Positions 43,601 through 51,015 of a DNA stretch of 64,000 nt are shown here, piece after piece; the stretch's first letter is position 1; each line of letters opens with the position of its first letter. The notes beneath the pieces are model-generated. The model had not been told where the DNA came from and did no database searches. It was given only the letters and a program-made list of their open reading frames with translations. The stretch is taken from contig NC_088314.1 in the NCBI RefSeq assembly GCF_910592395.1, positions 4,090,001 to 4,154,000 of the forward strand, written 5' to 3'. Position numbers and translations under genes: made by a program. Origin of the DNA: Lineus longissimus. Its lineage: Eukaryota; Nemertea; Pilidiophora; Heteronemertea; Lineidae.

Positions 43601-46600
43601 GGACTTTGAGGTTAACTGGCACTCTTAGAGAACGATCAAAACTTCTTGCATTATGTTTTACTGTGTCCGTCTGTTAGGTTTTAACAGTGCAATTCTGGGA
43701 TATCAAGTGTATGGCTGCCGTCATTTTAGCGCTTATTTGACCACGCCCTGTGAATGATAAAGCAGCGACCAGATCGGGTTCGATTCCGAGGCCTTTGGAT
43801 TGAGTGTTAGACATCATAACACACAATCAAGAAGGCGAAAGCCAAGACAAATGTAATATATCTCAGCACTGATCATCCTTTCTGCACTACCACATCCCCA
43901 GCAATCACATTTCACTGACGTGAACAATTGGGTACAGTAATTTCCGGCTTCTTTGATCTTACGAGCCAATGTCTTGTTAGAGCAAAGATAACTATTAATG
44001 AGCATGAACATTTGTAATTGGTCATTACCGGGTTTTCGTACCAACCAAAGGTTGTCATCATCACCATCATTGACATGTTTTTGATTAATAGAACTCCAGC
44101 TTCTTGATCTTATCCAGTCCATATCAGATTAACATGAGGCCTTGCTAATTTCCTCATGAGAGTTAATATACCCTGCTACCCTCCAGCATTCTGGAAAGCA
44201 TCTCACAGAAGATTATAAGCCACCCCATGTAATTCTCATCTTAGTCTTCTGCATCAGGAGTGCATTCTCTCTATGATAAGGAACTTTTACATCCAATGAA
44301 CCAGACGGTCTAAGTCGGCTTTGGTAACCAGTGCTGTAGCAGTATACAATATTTCATACACGTACATGTGACATGCTCTTGAGTCGTGCTCTTTATCACT
44401 TCTCCTAAGGTCAGTCGAGTTTCCGACAAAGTATCCAGCGCAAAGATATGCGTGCGCTGATTTACATAGCGTGCGTGGGTTACTTGTCATCAATGTTTGG
44501 CCTGGTATTTCATAGACCGTACATGTTTCATGCATAAAGAAAATGGCACGTGAAATATGAATATTTTCTTCTACTCTCATCAAAGTAAAAACAGTAAATA
44601 GGTTTTGTTTGTGTACAGATACCCCCTCCAATGATTTCATAATCCCATACGTGTTACGCACTGTAGCATGTCAGTACATTACTGTACTTTAGTGCAGTAG
44701 CGCAGTTCCATTCATCATTTTCCTATCTTTCCAAGTTATGAAAGATGGCTGTATGGTCGCTTAGGGAACAGATACCACTCATTAATTACAGCTTTTCAAT
44801 TTTAAAAACTCGTAACAACTACAAATGCGAACACTGCAGTGATAAAACAGTTGGCTCGAAAGAATAGAGTGCTCTTCTGAATCACAATAAACCGCCAAAA
44901 ATGTTTTTTCACAAATCTGACACCATGCATTTTTGTGTGCATCTGCGCCTAAGGATTCATTAGTGATCGCATTAATTGTTTATGATGTACGCTTAACCTA
45001 ATAAGAGGAGTAAATTACCAGGAATAACAAATTGCCTTCTGGTCCTGTCCAATTCATACTCCTTGTATGAAAGCCAAAACACCAATGTTGGCTGCGGCTA
45101 GTGTTTGCCAGATATAGAAGAAATACCGCAAATCAATGCATGTACGTCTAATCCGACTTTGACAGGTTCCAGTTTCTCCGTTCTGAAGCTAAAATATTCG
45201 CACTTAAGCAATAACGGGTGCCAACATCGATTTCTCGTGAAAAGGTACAAAGCAAAATTTGCAGTTCATAGTCCAATGTGAGCTTAGTTAATCCATCAGT
45301 TTGGTTGCGTCAGAACAAATTCCGAGGAAAAAAATGTTTGACACTTTATTTTACATCACCATTTTAAGCTGGAGCGGACCGTAAACGTTGGTTGTAACAA
45401 TGCTACTTATGCTCAGCCTAAACTAGCCCTTATACATTATACACACCAAAAATATATATCCCTCGAATATTTTTGATAACACGTACGAATGCTCTATGTA
45501 TGTCAAATGTCAAGCAATTGTGACCATTGCTCAATAGCATAGCCCTTGTCTAAGCCCAAAGCCCTTGCAATAAAGACAGAAAAAATCATCACTGTCACTC
45601 TCCGTATCGGCATCTTAACTAACCCAGTACATACCTTCTTTATTTACAAATCCCTTCCCACACCTAGCAGCTTTAGGACAAGTGTATATCACGTTCCAAA
45701 AACAAGATTCCTTTATTAAGACTCTTACAGAAGGTCTTTGATTTCTACCCGGGCTCAAGAAAACAATAGACGTGCTCCAGGAGATGCCAGAAAACAAAAG
45801 ACCCACTCTAGACCTAAAGACGCATCAGAAGACACTACACTGAAAGTTAAGATACTTGTTTATCACGCTCATACAATATATTCCTGTTTTTGACTCGATT
45901 CTTCCATAGATTTTTGTAGAAAGGTTCTGGATTTCGCCATGTCATCCGATCACTAAGAGCTGCCCTTGAGATGCTGCTTTAAAATGGCCTGTGTATATGT
46001 AAGAGCTACTTCTCCTCCGACGTTTACCAAGAACTACAACAATGTGTACATAAGTAATGACCAAACTTATAATCATTCACAAAGCTTTTTAAGCTTTTTT
46101 GCTATGAATATTTCCAATAATATTTGCAGTCAATGAAATTGGAACCTTTTATTCTAGACTCACGCTTTCCACTTACATTCCCACAGGAGAATTCAGTTTC
46201 ATCAACCCAGTGAGCAAGTCAATTCCTTCTGTCAAATGAAATGCGAATCGTTTCTTCTAATTTCTAGTAACAAGAATACCCCCAGGGAGCCTCTGGATAA
46301 CTGGGATATACAGGGCCAGGATTGGAAGGAAATGTATCAAATATCTGATCTGAAAATCCGACAACCAGGAAAACCATCCCTGCACTGGCGATTTCCCTCT
46401 GGTCTTCCAAGGTTTTTATTTGGAAATAGTCCTAAAATAATCATAAATCACTGGATATTGCAATAAAATCGTTTACTGCAGTATTTCTACATTTTATCTA
46501 TTAAGAATCTCAACTGATCAGATAGTCGTCTGAGCACCACCCTGTTCCAAAAGGTCAAATGAATTAGGCAAGAACATTATTTCTCTTCATGGTGTCTCTT

Positions 46601-49600
46601 AAGGCTTCACGATATCTTGTGGGCAGAAACCTTCCCTGAGAGCTAAAGTGGCTTAATGCACCGCTCTTACCTCACAAGTAGGTTCGCCATATCTCATCAA
46701 CGAGCCACTGGCCACTCATCTATAGGTTAGAGATTCAAGACAAGATGTTTGCCCTCGGTAAAGCTTTTATTATCGCGAAAGAGCCGTGCTTCAACCAGGG
46801 GAATATTGCGACAAGAGTGGCTTGTTGCATATAGAGTTTTTGTTTGCATAACTGGATAATTTGTACTGACTGAAGGTGGGGATTGCTTCAAGATGGGGGA
46901 GGTCAAGATCAAGTGTTAGCTTGAAGGTTGTCCCAATGTCAAGTGTCAATATTGCTACCATATAGGTTTTAGGAACAGGGTTATCGTTAAACTTAGTTGA
47001 CAGCTTTGAGCTTCAATAGTTTAAGATCTGATGTTTTTCAAAGGTAGAGAACAAGGCTATACCTTAACCGTCAGTGAAAAGACAATCGATCTTTACCGTT
47101 CAATATCTCAATCACCAACCCCAGGTGAGAGTCCCAAGATTAGCTATTCAGCTCCTTATTACCGAGGCAAATTAAACAGCAGAAAACTCAATTACCGCCA
47201 CTAAACCCTCAAATCCAACCAACGTGATCAGAATCCACTGAATTTCCCTAAATGGCTTTTTGCTGATTGCTAAGCTAGGCTTGTTCAGATATCCTTATTT
47301 GACTTTGAGTTTTTTATGCTCAGGATCGGATTTAGAACCGTTAACAAAGTGATGAAGTCCATTAGGAGAATACCTGATGACTGTCAAGTTTGACTGAGAC
47401 GCACCACTTATCATGTACTCTTGTTGCTTGAAATATTAGGCTTTGGCGAGAATAATTTAGGTACGACTGGATTGATTACTCCAAGGTTACACAGAAACAA
47501 ATTGGGTCAGAGTTAAGACTTGGTTTTATCATGGAAAAAAAGACGACAAAGAAATTATGTTTCCTGCCAAATTCCTGTGAAACTGATTCCCCGTACAGAA
47601 CCTGAAGTGTTGGCCCAGACAACATTACCATAACAAGACAAGGCCATCACCGGGAGGAAACGGATGATAGCCAGATGACGATAATCAGGAAACAATTTGT
47701 CTCTAGCTCAAGCCCTTGATCCTGCTGTTGGACAAATGATAATAGGAATATTAGGCAGGAATGGCCATTCTAGTTCAGATACAATGGTAACAACATCCTA
47801 TATGGGCTCCTGAAAGATATCATGGAGCAGCTTTCACGACAATAGAAGACAAGAGTGGCCTAACAGCAACGCATTGCTGTGAATGACAACATATAATTCT
47901 TACTGTTTCGCCTTCTTGACGCTTACGAGCTCACCAACACTAGCCCATGTTGTATTTTGCGCGACATTTGCCAGTATGATGACATTGCACTGTGTCTTCT
48001 GTAATGAGTGCCAATCCTGAGAGGTTTTTCGGAAAATACGAAAACACCCTAAATGTTTTTTGAGATATTCTAAGACCTCGAAGAGTTTCTATCATGTGTT
48101 TTTCATCTCGGTGAGAAACCTCAAAGTGTGCATATTTCTGTTGAAAACGAAAAACTGAAACCCGTTAGGTTCTTCAAAACCCCAAAGACATTGAGGATGC
48201 TTATTACTATCTAAGAGTGCTCTGTACCAAAACCAATAACCTTACATAGCGAAAGTAAAATCCACCCAAAAGGCTTGCGTGCAATTAGCTAGCAACTAAC
48301 AATGAATACATTCGCATCACTCTAAGCTGGCCTCAACACTGTGCTTTGATCTACACAATCTGGTGTAAACGTGTCTTCGTCAACCTGAACAGAATCAGCC
48401 TCCACCTCTAATGGAACAATCACTTTCGGTGAAGAGGTGGTGAAAAAACATCACCAGCGACATTAATGTGTATAATTGAAAAGCCCAGGGTGATAGCGAC
48501 GACAATATATCCACGGGCATTTCCACTTGTTGCCTATTTATTACCAAATGATTACATTGCCATGGTAACGGTTGTGTCCTATGCTGTATCCATGGAGCCG
48601 CCATGCCGTCGTGGGTAGTTCTAAATAGCGGAATCAATCATTGATACGCCCGAGTGAATTTTTTGGTGGCTGCTGGCAATTAATATGACATATATTTGGA
48701 AGTTAACCTGATGGATGTGGATGAGCTAAATGCACAAATTGATTTCGAAGTCATTGATGTATTTCGTTTGTCACAATCAATAGCCGCACTGAATACTTCA
48801 TGTGAAACCCCCAATAATCAATGACCGCAACGGATTGAAAAATCCATCAAAGTGTAAAAAATAGATATAATGGATTGTCTGGGATGTTGATTGATTGGTG
48901 GAGCGGCTGAAACGAAGGCTTTTCCATTACACGATGGTGCTTCATAACTGTCTCTTGTAAGTCAGGGATATTACCTGACAAGGCATCGTGCAGTACCCCA
49001 TAAAGTTCATAAAAGGGTCAATTAAGTACATTAACTATATCGAAAGAAAAAACTTTAAGTAGTTTTGCAGCTGTAAGTTAGTTTATTGATGCTCTTTCAA
49101 TTTATATATTGTAGCCCAAGGTTATTTTTATCTGATGAGGCGACGTATAGTACACTAAAAGGCCAATGAATGCGCTTAGCACAAAGGGAAAAAACAGTTT
49201 GATGTAGATTTCAGTGAAGCGTATATATGTATATAAATTAATATGACAGAGAATTGTCAGTGATCATAATACCAACATAATAGACATCCATCTAACTGCC
49301 CACCCAGAGTTCTGGTCCATTTGACGCATCACTGCTTCACCGATGGTGCATGCTGCAGGAGATGAAATCGGCCAAGCAATAAAATTGTAGAGAAGCCGCC
49401 TCTATATTTAGCATCACGGCCGGGAAATATCAGATACATCATGGACAAGAGAGATATTGTCATTAGAAAGCGAAAAGACAAAAAAGATCACGATCGAGGC
49501 CAACAAATCATTAAAATATCAAGTGTTAACGGCAGGGAACAAAATGGTTATGTGAACTGTTGACCCAAAATGCATTTCAACAATGAAAGAAACAACTTAC

Positions 49601-49682
49601 CTGAACCAATTTATCTATCCCAGAATTCATGCGTACATAATCCGCCAAACTAAAATCCAAAGTGTCAGCCCATCTTCGAACC
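1557..49682 (-). CDS. CACNA2D: Calcium channel alpha-2/delta subunit gene, partial (14 internal exons)
   Basis: This entry spans the exons; they are listed one by one below. Alpha-2/delta proteins are extracellular, membrane-anchored partners of voltage-gated calcium channel alpha-1 subunits and raise their surface density. Joined in order, the exons give 410 codons (residue 1 is the first full codon of the 49601-49682 exon) with no stop and matching phases at all 13 junctions. Recognisable landmarks in family order are [11 protein letters not shown] (121-131), [18 protein letters not shown] (185-194), [10 protein letters not shown] then TSGS (MIDAS, 201-214), [22 protein letters not shown] (313-321), KYNWPK and VRVFTYAVG. 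The arginine triplet marks the alpha-2/delta-1/2 type; alpha-2/delta-3 has a different sequence there. Sequons at N82, N101 and N118 fit a glycosylated ectodomain. The signal peptide, the C-terminal alpha-2 region and delta are not in the chain. Family assignment is very secure; the exact paralogue is not. Confidence 0.96.
1740..1846. repeat. Short direct repeat, 74 bp apart
   Basis: GAGTATCAAACAGTCACTTT followed by CCTCC(C/A)GCAGGAAT occurs at 1740-1773 and again at 1814-1846. It lies in the intron between exons M and N, close to the exon N acceptor. Looks like a local tandem duplication. Confidence 0.85.
3571..3620 (-). CDS. CACNA2D: CACNA2D exon M (50 nt, end of VWA domain)
   Basis: Encodes the end of G365 and residues 366-381 ([16 protein letters not shown]). 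The acceptor is TGTTTCAG and the donor is CAA then GTAAGT. It corresponds to 'GYYYEIPSIGAIRINTQ' of alpha-2/delta-1. The alpha-2/delta-1/2-type 'GAIR' sequence here supports the paralogue class given by the arginine triplet in exon F. Confidence 0.95.
4365..4443 (-). CDS. CACNA2D: CACNA2D exon L (VWA domain)
   Basis: Encodes residues 339-364 plus the first base of G365. The acceptor is ATTTCAG and the donor is AGAG then [15 protein letters not shown] followed by VKWMACSNR matches the alpha-2/delta pattern 'VRVFTFSVG ... IQWMACENKG'. A 2.4-kb intron precedes it. Confidence 0.96.
6864..6986 (-). CDS. CACNA2D: CACNA2D exon K (VWA domain, LLTDGG)
   Basis: Encodes residues 298-338 in phase 0 at both ends. 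The acceptor is GTTTTAG and the donor is GAT then GTAAGA. It holds [13 protein letters not shown] (309-321), whose D319 is the distal MIDAS aspartate in VWA domains, then [13 protein letters not shown], equal to the family's 'IFNKYNW' motif. C310 precedes the strand, as in relatives. Confidence 0.97.
7205..7284 (+). mobile_element. tRNA-derived SINE head with pol III boxes
   Basis: The A box TAGCTAAGTGG lies at 7217-7227 and the B box GGTTCGATGCC at 7261-7271. Both fit the RNA polymerase III internal promoter consensus, with tRNA-like spacing of 33 bases. The surrounding sequence does not fold into an obviously intact tRNA. A body of about 230 bp may follow, to a GATGATGGTGG-like run near 7500-7520. 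It sits in the intron between exons J and K. Confidence 0.65.
7700..7789 (-). CDS. CACNA2D: CACNA2D exon J (VWA domain)
   Basis: Encodes residues 268-297 in phase 0 at both ends. The acceptor is TATTTCAG and the donor is AAAAAG then GTAGGC. The motifs [16 protein letters not shown] and FAFKQFKK correspond to the family's '[20 protein letters not shown]' helix region. An antisense-independent minus frame runs past both splice sites, but phase and homology fix the boundaries. Confidence 0.95.
8568..8636 (-). CDS. CACNA2D: CACNA2D exon I (VWA domain)
   Basis: Encodes residues 245-267 in phase 0 at both ends. The acceptor is GTTACAG and the donor is CAG then GTGAGT. The segment [11 protein letters not shown] followed by [10 protein letters not shown] corresponds to the alpha-2/delta-1 segment 'SCFQHLVQANVRNKK'. 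The cysteine C254 is conserved in relatives. Confidence 0.95.
9520..9619 (-). CDS. CACNA2D: CACNA2D exon H (VWA domain, MIDAS serines)
   Basis: Encodes the end of T211 and residues 212-244. The acceptor is GCTTCAG and the donor is TAT then GTAAGT. It begins [11 protein letters not shown], giving MIDAS serines S212 and S214, and continues to [16 protein letters not shown], the very conserved first helix and second strand of the alpha-2/delta VWA domain ('[11 protein letters not shown]' is nearly invariant across the family). Confidence 0.97.
10486..10536 (-). CDS. CACNA2D: CACNA2D exon G (51-nt exon opening the VWA domain)
   Basis: Encodes the last base of W194, residues 195-210 ([16 protein letters not shown]) and two bases of T211. 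The acceptor is GTTTCAG and the donor is GACAC then GTAAGT. The peptide matches '[16 protein letters not shown]' of alpha-2/delta-1 almost residue for residue. D210 is the first aspartate of the VWA MIDAS site (D-T-S-G-S, completed by exon H). The exon's high-coordinate end is 100 bp from the fold-back transposon that begins at 10637. It is easily missed by gene finders because an antisense frame (10375-10602) is longer. Confidence 0.97.
10628..10636. repeat. Target-site duplication, left copy
   Basis: ACACCAAGA immediately before the transposon end GGGTGTATAC. It is identical to the right copy at 12144-12152. Confidence 0.85.
10761..11366. repeat. 113-bp tandem units of the transposon's left arm
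   Basis: The marker AATTCCAAACT recurs at 10761, 10875, 10988, 11101, 11214 and 11299, so the spacing is 114, 113, 113, 113 and 85 bp (the last unit is shortened). Most units contain a perfect 32-bp palindrome whose half is GATCTTAGTTTTGTAC (first at 10819-10850), and further GTACAAAACTAAGA blocks. Copies differ by only a few bases, which suggests recent amplification or gene conversion. Confidence 0.92.
11367..11681 (+). other. Unique centre of the fold-back transposon, possible captured exon fragment
   Basis: This 315-bp segment shares nothing with the arms. A plus-strand frame is open from 11457 through 11696, running into the right arm. It reads like ordinary coding sequence: proline and charged residues such as [20 protein letters not shown], then a basic segment. 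It contains a short duplication of CTAGCATATA at about 11490-11510. I do not recognise the protein. It could be a captured host gene piece, a remnant of the parent transposon, or chance. Confidence 0.35.
11682..12080. repeat. Inverted tandem units of the transposon's right arm
   Basis: The complementary marker GGAATTGG recurs at 11682, 11795, 11907 and 12020 (113, 112 and 113 bp), so this arm has about four units against six in the left arm. The units are the reverse complement of the left-arm units and carry the same GATCTTAGTTTTGTAC palindrome halves. Confidence 0.92.
12144..12152. repeat. Target-site duplication, right copy
   Basis: ACACCAAGA immediately after the transposon end GTATACACCC. 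It is identical to the left copy at 10628-10636. Confidence 0.85.
13115..13169 (-). CDS. CACNA2D: CACNA2D exon F (RRR ligand-binding motif, 55 nt)
   Basis: Encodes the end of codon 176 (A), residues 177-193 and two bases of W194. The acceptor is CATTTCAG and the donor is ACCTG then GTAAGT. It contains DLYDVRRRT. In mammalian alpha-2/delta-1 and -2 the same arginine triplet directly before the VWA domain is required for gabapentinoid and leucine binding, and alpha-2/delta-3 lacks it. Reading frame and phase are set by exons E and G. Confidence 0.96.
13569..13630 (+). mobile_element. Degenerate tRNA-derived SINE head
   Basis: GCACGGTGACACAGTGGAACAG resembles the A-box part of common animal tRNA-derived SINEs ('GGCACGGTGGCGCAGTGG' type). 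About 35 bases on, TTCGAGTTCAAGGC is a decayed B box. Old and incomplete; located in the intron between exons E and F. Confidence 0.4.
15154..15285 (-). CDS. CACNA2D: CACNA2D exon E (WQYFGS motif)
   Basis: Encodes the end of codon 132 (D), residues 133-175 and the first base of codon 176. The acceptor is TTTTTTCAG and the donor is CCAG then GTAAAC. The motifs [11 protein letters not shown] and [16 protein letters not shown] correspond to 'LNWTSALDEVF' and '[15 protein letters not shown]' of alpha-2/delta-1. This is among the best conserved parts of the N-terminal VWA_N region. Confidence 0.97.
16104..16117. repeat. Poly-G run
   Basis: A run of G's in GAAGGGG...GGTAATGG within the intron between exons D and E. 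Such runs vary in length and are prone to sequencing and assembly error. Confidence 0.7.
16616..16751 (-). CDS. CACNA2D: CACNA2D exon D (VHIP motif)
   Basis: Encodes residues 87-131 plus the first base of codon 132. The acceptor is CTTTTCAG and the donor is GGAG then GTAATA. The central part contains sequons N101-D-T and N118-F-S. The end, [12 protein letters not shown], is close to the family motif 'AAVHIPTDIYEGS' of alpha-2/delta-1, where it leads into the conserved region before the VWA domain. The plus strand is also open across this exon, but that reading shows no family similarity. Confidence 0.95.
17066..17125 (-). CDS. CACNA2D: CACNA2D exon C (60 nt)
   Basis: Encodes residues 67-86 ([20 protein letters not shown]), phase 0 at both ends, after a T-rich acceptor ending TTTTTTTCCAG and before a GTAAG donor. 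It continues the alanine/glutamate-rich helix of exon B ('A-E-A-A-H' in relatives). N82-D-S is a potential N-glycosylation sequon. Only a 314-bp intron separates it from exon D. Confidence 0.9.
21705..22246. other. Unexplained 540-bp stretch open on both strands
   Basis: On the minus strand one frame runs from 22246 to 21743 (about 167 codons) with a single TAG-type stop near 21941. It includes [20 protein letters not shown] and a serine-rich end. On the plus strand 21705-22055 is open for 116 codons and reads [20 protein letters not shown], then a charged helix-like part. In AT-rich intron DNA such length on both strands is unusual. I recognise neither protein. It may be a decayed transposon or retrocopy, or a nested gene. 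It lies in the 11-kb intron. Confidence 0.35.
22945..23222. mobile_element. Palindromic repeat family, copy 1
   Basis: The core (about 23090-23200) is an imperfect hairpin. GTGCATAAGACGGATATAAC and CCAAGTCGTAG on the left pair with CACGACTTGGAATACGACTT and CCGCCTTATGCACAAG on the right. An outer arm to the left (about 22968-23060, containing AATCAACGAACGTTTTCATA) is the reverse complement of the outer right arm of copies 2-4. This copy keeps its left outer arm and has lost the right one. No coding sequence. Confidence 0.75.
27085..27355. mobile_element. Palindromic repeat family, copy 2
   Basis: The core (about 27095-27225) has GGATCGGACCTGTGCGTAAG and AAGTCGTATTTCAGGTCGTG on one side. On the other it has GACTTGGATTACGACTTCGT and TCCGCCTTAGGCACAAGTC. 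It is followed by an outer arm containing ATATGAAAAGGTTTGTGAAT. It lies in the 11-kb intron. Confidence 0.75.
28174..28290 (-). CDS. CACNA2D: CACNA2D exon B (N-terminal helical region)
   Basis: Encodes residues 28-66 in phase 0 at both ends. The acceptor is TTTTTCAG and the donor is GAG then GTAAGT. The peptide begins [19 protein letters not shown] and continues with a predicted amphipathic stretch ending [13 protein letters not shown]. It fits the family segment in which a 'YEKYQ' motif precedes a conserved lysine/arginine-rich helix ('LLxxRxxAL' pattern). It lies alone between introns of 21.3 and 11.0 kb and is recognisable only by homology and splice phase. Confidence 0.92.
28595..28705. 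mobile_element. Fragment of the palindromic repeat family
   Basis: AATATCAACATGAAAAGATT followed by CGTCAATCAAATTAAATCA and AGATAACTAAAATG matches the right outer arm of copies 2-4. The hairpin core is absent. Confidence 0.55.
29137..30147. repeat. Three tandem copies of a 338-bp unit
   Basis: GAGTATAAAAACAC starts units at 29137, 29475 and 29812, and the third ends near 30147 (338, 337 and about 336 bp). Copies are nearly identical apart from single-base changes and the length of A runs. Each unit is open on the plus strand for about 60-70 codons and on the minus strand for about 70-90. The longest plus-strand frames start at TTG rather than ATG, and the repeated frame simply reflects the duplication. 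It lies in the 21-kb intron, about 850 bp upstream (in transcription) of exon B. Confidence 0.95.
32350..32710. repeat. Diverged tandem repeat, roughly 100-bp unit
   Basis: The phrases TATTGAAGAAT, GATTCCAAAT(A/T)CAGTG and GGAGAATGTCT(T/G)AA recur three to four times with indels. The unit is old and uneven; no coding potential seen. Confidence 0.55.
33634..33771. mobile_element. Short MITE with about 36-bp inverted ends
   Basis: The left end GGGGCCGTATTTACAAAGCC (continuing CTCGCATCTTTGCGACC) is mirrored near-perfectly at the right end, whose reverse complement starts GGGCCATATTTACAAAGCCC. Total about 138 bp. No clear target duplication and no coding capacity. The superfamily is not assignable from this copy. 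Confidence 0.75.
36890..37290. repeat. Diverged direct repeat, two copies about 200 bp apart
   Basis: ATTTCTGATAAGCACTAACA with TTCTTATCTTGAAGATATAT and later GGATGAAAATTTAAGACG returns about 200 bp on as ATTTCTGATAGCCATAACA, TTCTTATCTTGCCCGCC and AAAATCAAATATTAAGATG. Confidence 0.5.
39410..40090. repeat. Higher-order tandem repeat of about 110 bp with nested 52-bp expansion
   Basis: A longer unit combines the 52-bp segment with a spacer (GAGTCTTCCACTTGAAAGGT, then CCCTCAAGCTATGATA, then GGCTTCATCA). It appears as diverged copies before the 52-bp array and once after it. The 52-bp array therefore arose by later expansion of one half of the older unit. Confidence 0.75.
39693..40004. repeat. 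Six exact-length 52-bp tandem repeats
   Basis: CAAAACCTCATCTCAATGAC recurs at 39693, 39745, 39797, 39849, 39901 and 39953, exactly every 52 bp, with one or two substitutions per copy. The array is inside the larger repeat at 39410-40090. Confidence 0.95.
42672..42965. mobile_element. Palindromic repeat family, copy 3 (both outer arms present)
   Basis: The left arm with GACGAACGTTTTCAGG (about 42698) is mirrored by the right arm GCATGAAAACGTTCGCCAG (about 42895-42913). Between them is the hairpin core with GTCGTATTCAAAGTCGTAG and TACGACTTCGTTATATCAG. The core loop is shorter than in the other copies. This is the most complete copy and shows that the family is a fold-back, MITE-like element. 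Confidence 0.75.
43740..43790 (+). mobile_element. Possible tRNA-derived SINE fragment (B box)
   Basis: GGTTCGATTCC at 43777-43787 is an exact B-box match. The expected A box upstream is not convincing, so this is at most a decayed SINE head or a chance match. Confidence 0.25.
49601..49682 (-). CDS. CACNA2D: CACNA2D exon A (start of mature N-terminus)
   Basis: Encodes residues 1-27, after one base that completes a codon begun in the upstream exon. The acceptor is TTTGCAG and the donor is CAG then GTAAGT. The peptide begins [16 protein letters not shown] and ends SGIDKLVQ. This matches the family's first mature segment, where a tryptophan-led helix is followed by a 'SGVNQLV'-type motif. In mammalian genes the exon boundary also falls just before this tryptophan, so the missing upstream exon should carry the signal peptide and end two bases into a codon. 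A 21.3-kb intron follows. Confidence 0.9.
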
Positions 49683-50079
49683 CTGCAAAGATAAAATCTT
49701 ATATATTGTTACTGTTGCCTAATAATGAATCGCACAAAAATATGCAAATTGAAAATTTTGCAGAATTAGAAGGATGAAAAAATTTCTGATTACAATTTTT
49801 TTTTTAACTCGTTTTTTCTGCTTAAATTGAAGAAATATCGTCAGTCAATTTTTTTTTGAATTTTGAACTTAATTTTTGAATTTTGAACTGATGAAAAAAT
49901 TCAACTCTGAAGGATGAAAAAAATTTTAAGTCCAAATATTATTTTCACTTGTTTCTTTTCTGCTCAAAATGAAGAAACATCATCAGCCCAAAAAAAATGT
50001 TGGCTTTGGAAATTTTTAAAAATTTTGAACTTATGAATAAGTTCAACAATTTTGGGGGAAAACCTAATCATGCATTTTG

Positions 50080-50175
50080 TCCCCGGATTTTCGACTTCAC
50101 TAATGCGACCACCCCGGTAACGCGGCCATTCAACCTCGGTCCCATGAGTGGCCGTGTTACCGGGGTTCCACTGTA
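50080..50175 (-). mobile_element. Solo end of a pogo/Tc1-like DNA transposon
   Basis: Read on the minus strand, TA is followed by CAGTGGAACCCCGGTAACAC. The CAGTGGAACC-type tip after a TA is characteristic of pogo/Tigger-like elements. Inside it, CCCCGGTAACGCGGCCA (50112-50128) and TGGCCGTGTTACCGGGG (50149-50165) form a hairpin. The opposite end was not found, so this looks like a fragment. Confidence 0.45.
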
Positions 50176-50744
50176 GTTTGTTTGTAGGTGTACGCACATT
50201 TGGCTGGCAACAAAAAACTTGCCGCACTTAATAGCCAATAAAAACAATAGCTCTCCTGAAGAGGACTTTATAGGGGCAGAATATACATGTATTTCTCATT
50301 AACGGTATTAACAGTGTCCCCGTAGCTATGATGGAATCGTATTACGTTTCTAATCAGCAACACTTAAGCTAGATCTAACACTTGTAAAAGGTCCCCCGGG
50401 CTAAAACTATCATAGAATTATTTCCAATTACTTTCCAGATCCAAACCCAAAATGAGGCACAAGGGACAGGAACACCGTGCATGATTAAGCGGTCAAATAC
50501 CACATTCGCCACTAGGCTACCATTCAACTGACGTTGTTTATCTATGCAGCCGGTAACTGGTTCTTATGCTCGCGCAGACAGGAGTTTTTTATACTTGATA
50601 CGTCAGGGATAACACAAAGTGTGACATACTCTAACATAAGCTAGGTATAAATACAGACTATACGTGTAGTATCATATCTTCAATACATGTACAAATTCAC
50701 GAATACTGATGCTCACTAGATGTAGGTCACCTCTTTCCATTTTT

Positions 50745-51015
50745 ACACGTTTCCGGATCGGACTTGTGCATAAGGTGGAAATAATAAATTCGTATTCCAA
50801 GTCGCAGTGATAGCCTACGACTTGAATAGCGAATTCGTTATAACTTATATCCACCTTACGCACAAGTCAAATTTGGAATTCAAACTATTACTGCAATATA
50901 ATTATTACAAACGTTGGTCAATCAAAATGGATTGAATAATATATAACGAGGTAACTGCAATTACGTCTCAGAGACGAAGTCAGAATGGGAGTCTGAAGTG
51001 CGGGCAACATCTGTA
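50745..51015. mobile_element. Palindromic repeat family, copy 4
   Basis: The core starts GGATCGGACTTGTGCATAAG at about 50755 and includes TATTCCAAGTCGCAG. It is mirrored by CTACGACTTGAATAGCGAAT and CCACCTTACGCACAAGTC. It is followed by the right outer arm, with GGTAACTGCAATTACGTCTC, similar to the reverse complement of copy 1's left end. Left outer arm not recognised. Confidence 0.7.

Larger units (their letters stand above)
28291..49600. other. Intron A-B, 21.3 kb
   Basis: The longest intron in view. It contains the 338-bp triplicate, a diverged repeat at 32350, the 138-bp MITE, the duplication at 36890, the 52-bp array and palindromic copy 3. The long stretch 44000-49500 shows nothing I can name. 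Confidence 0.6.

Noticed and set aside
46637-46692. tRNA-like segment GAGCTAAAGTGGCTTAATGC ... GGTTCGCC
   Set aside because: The B box is broken and the fold is not tRNA-like; too decayed to call a SINE with confidence.
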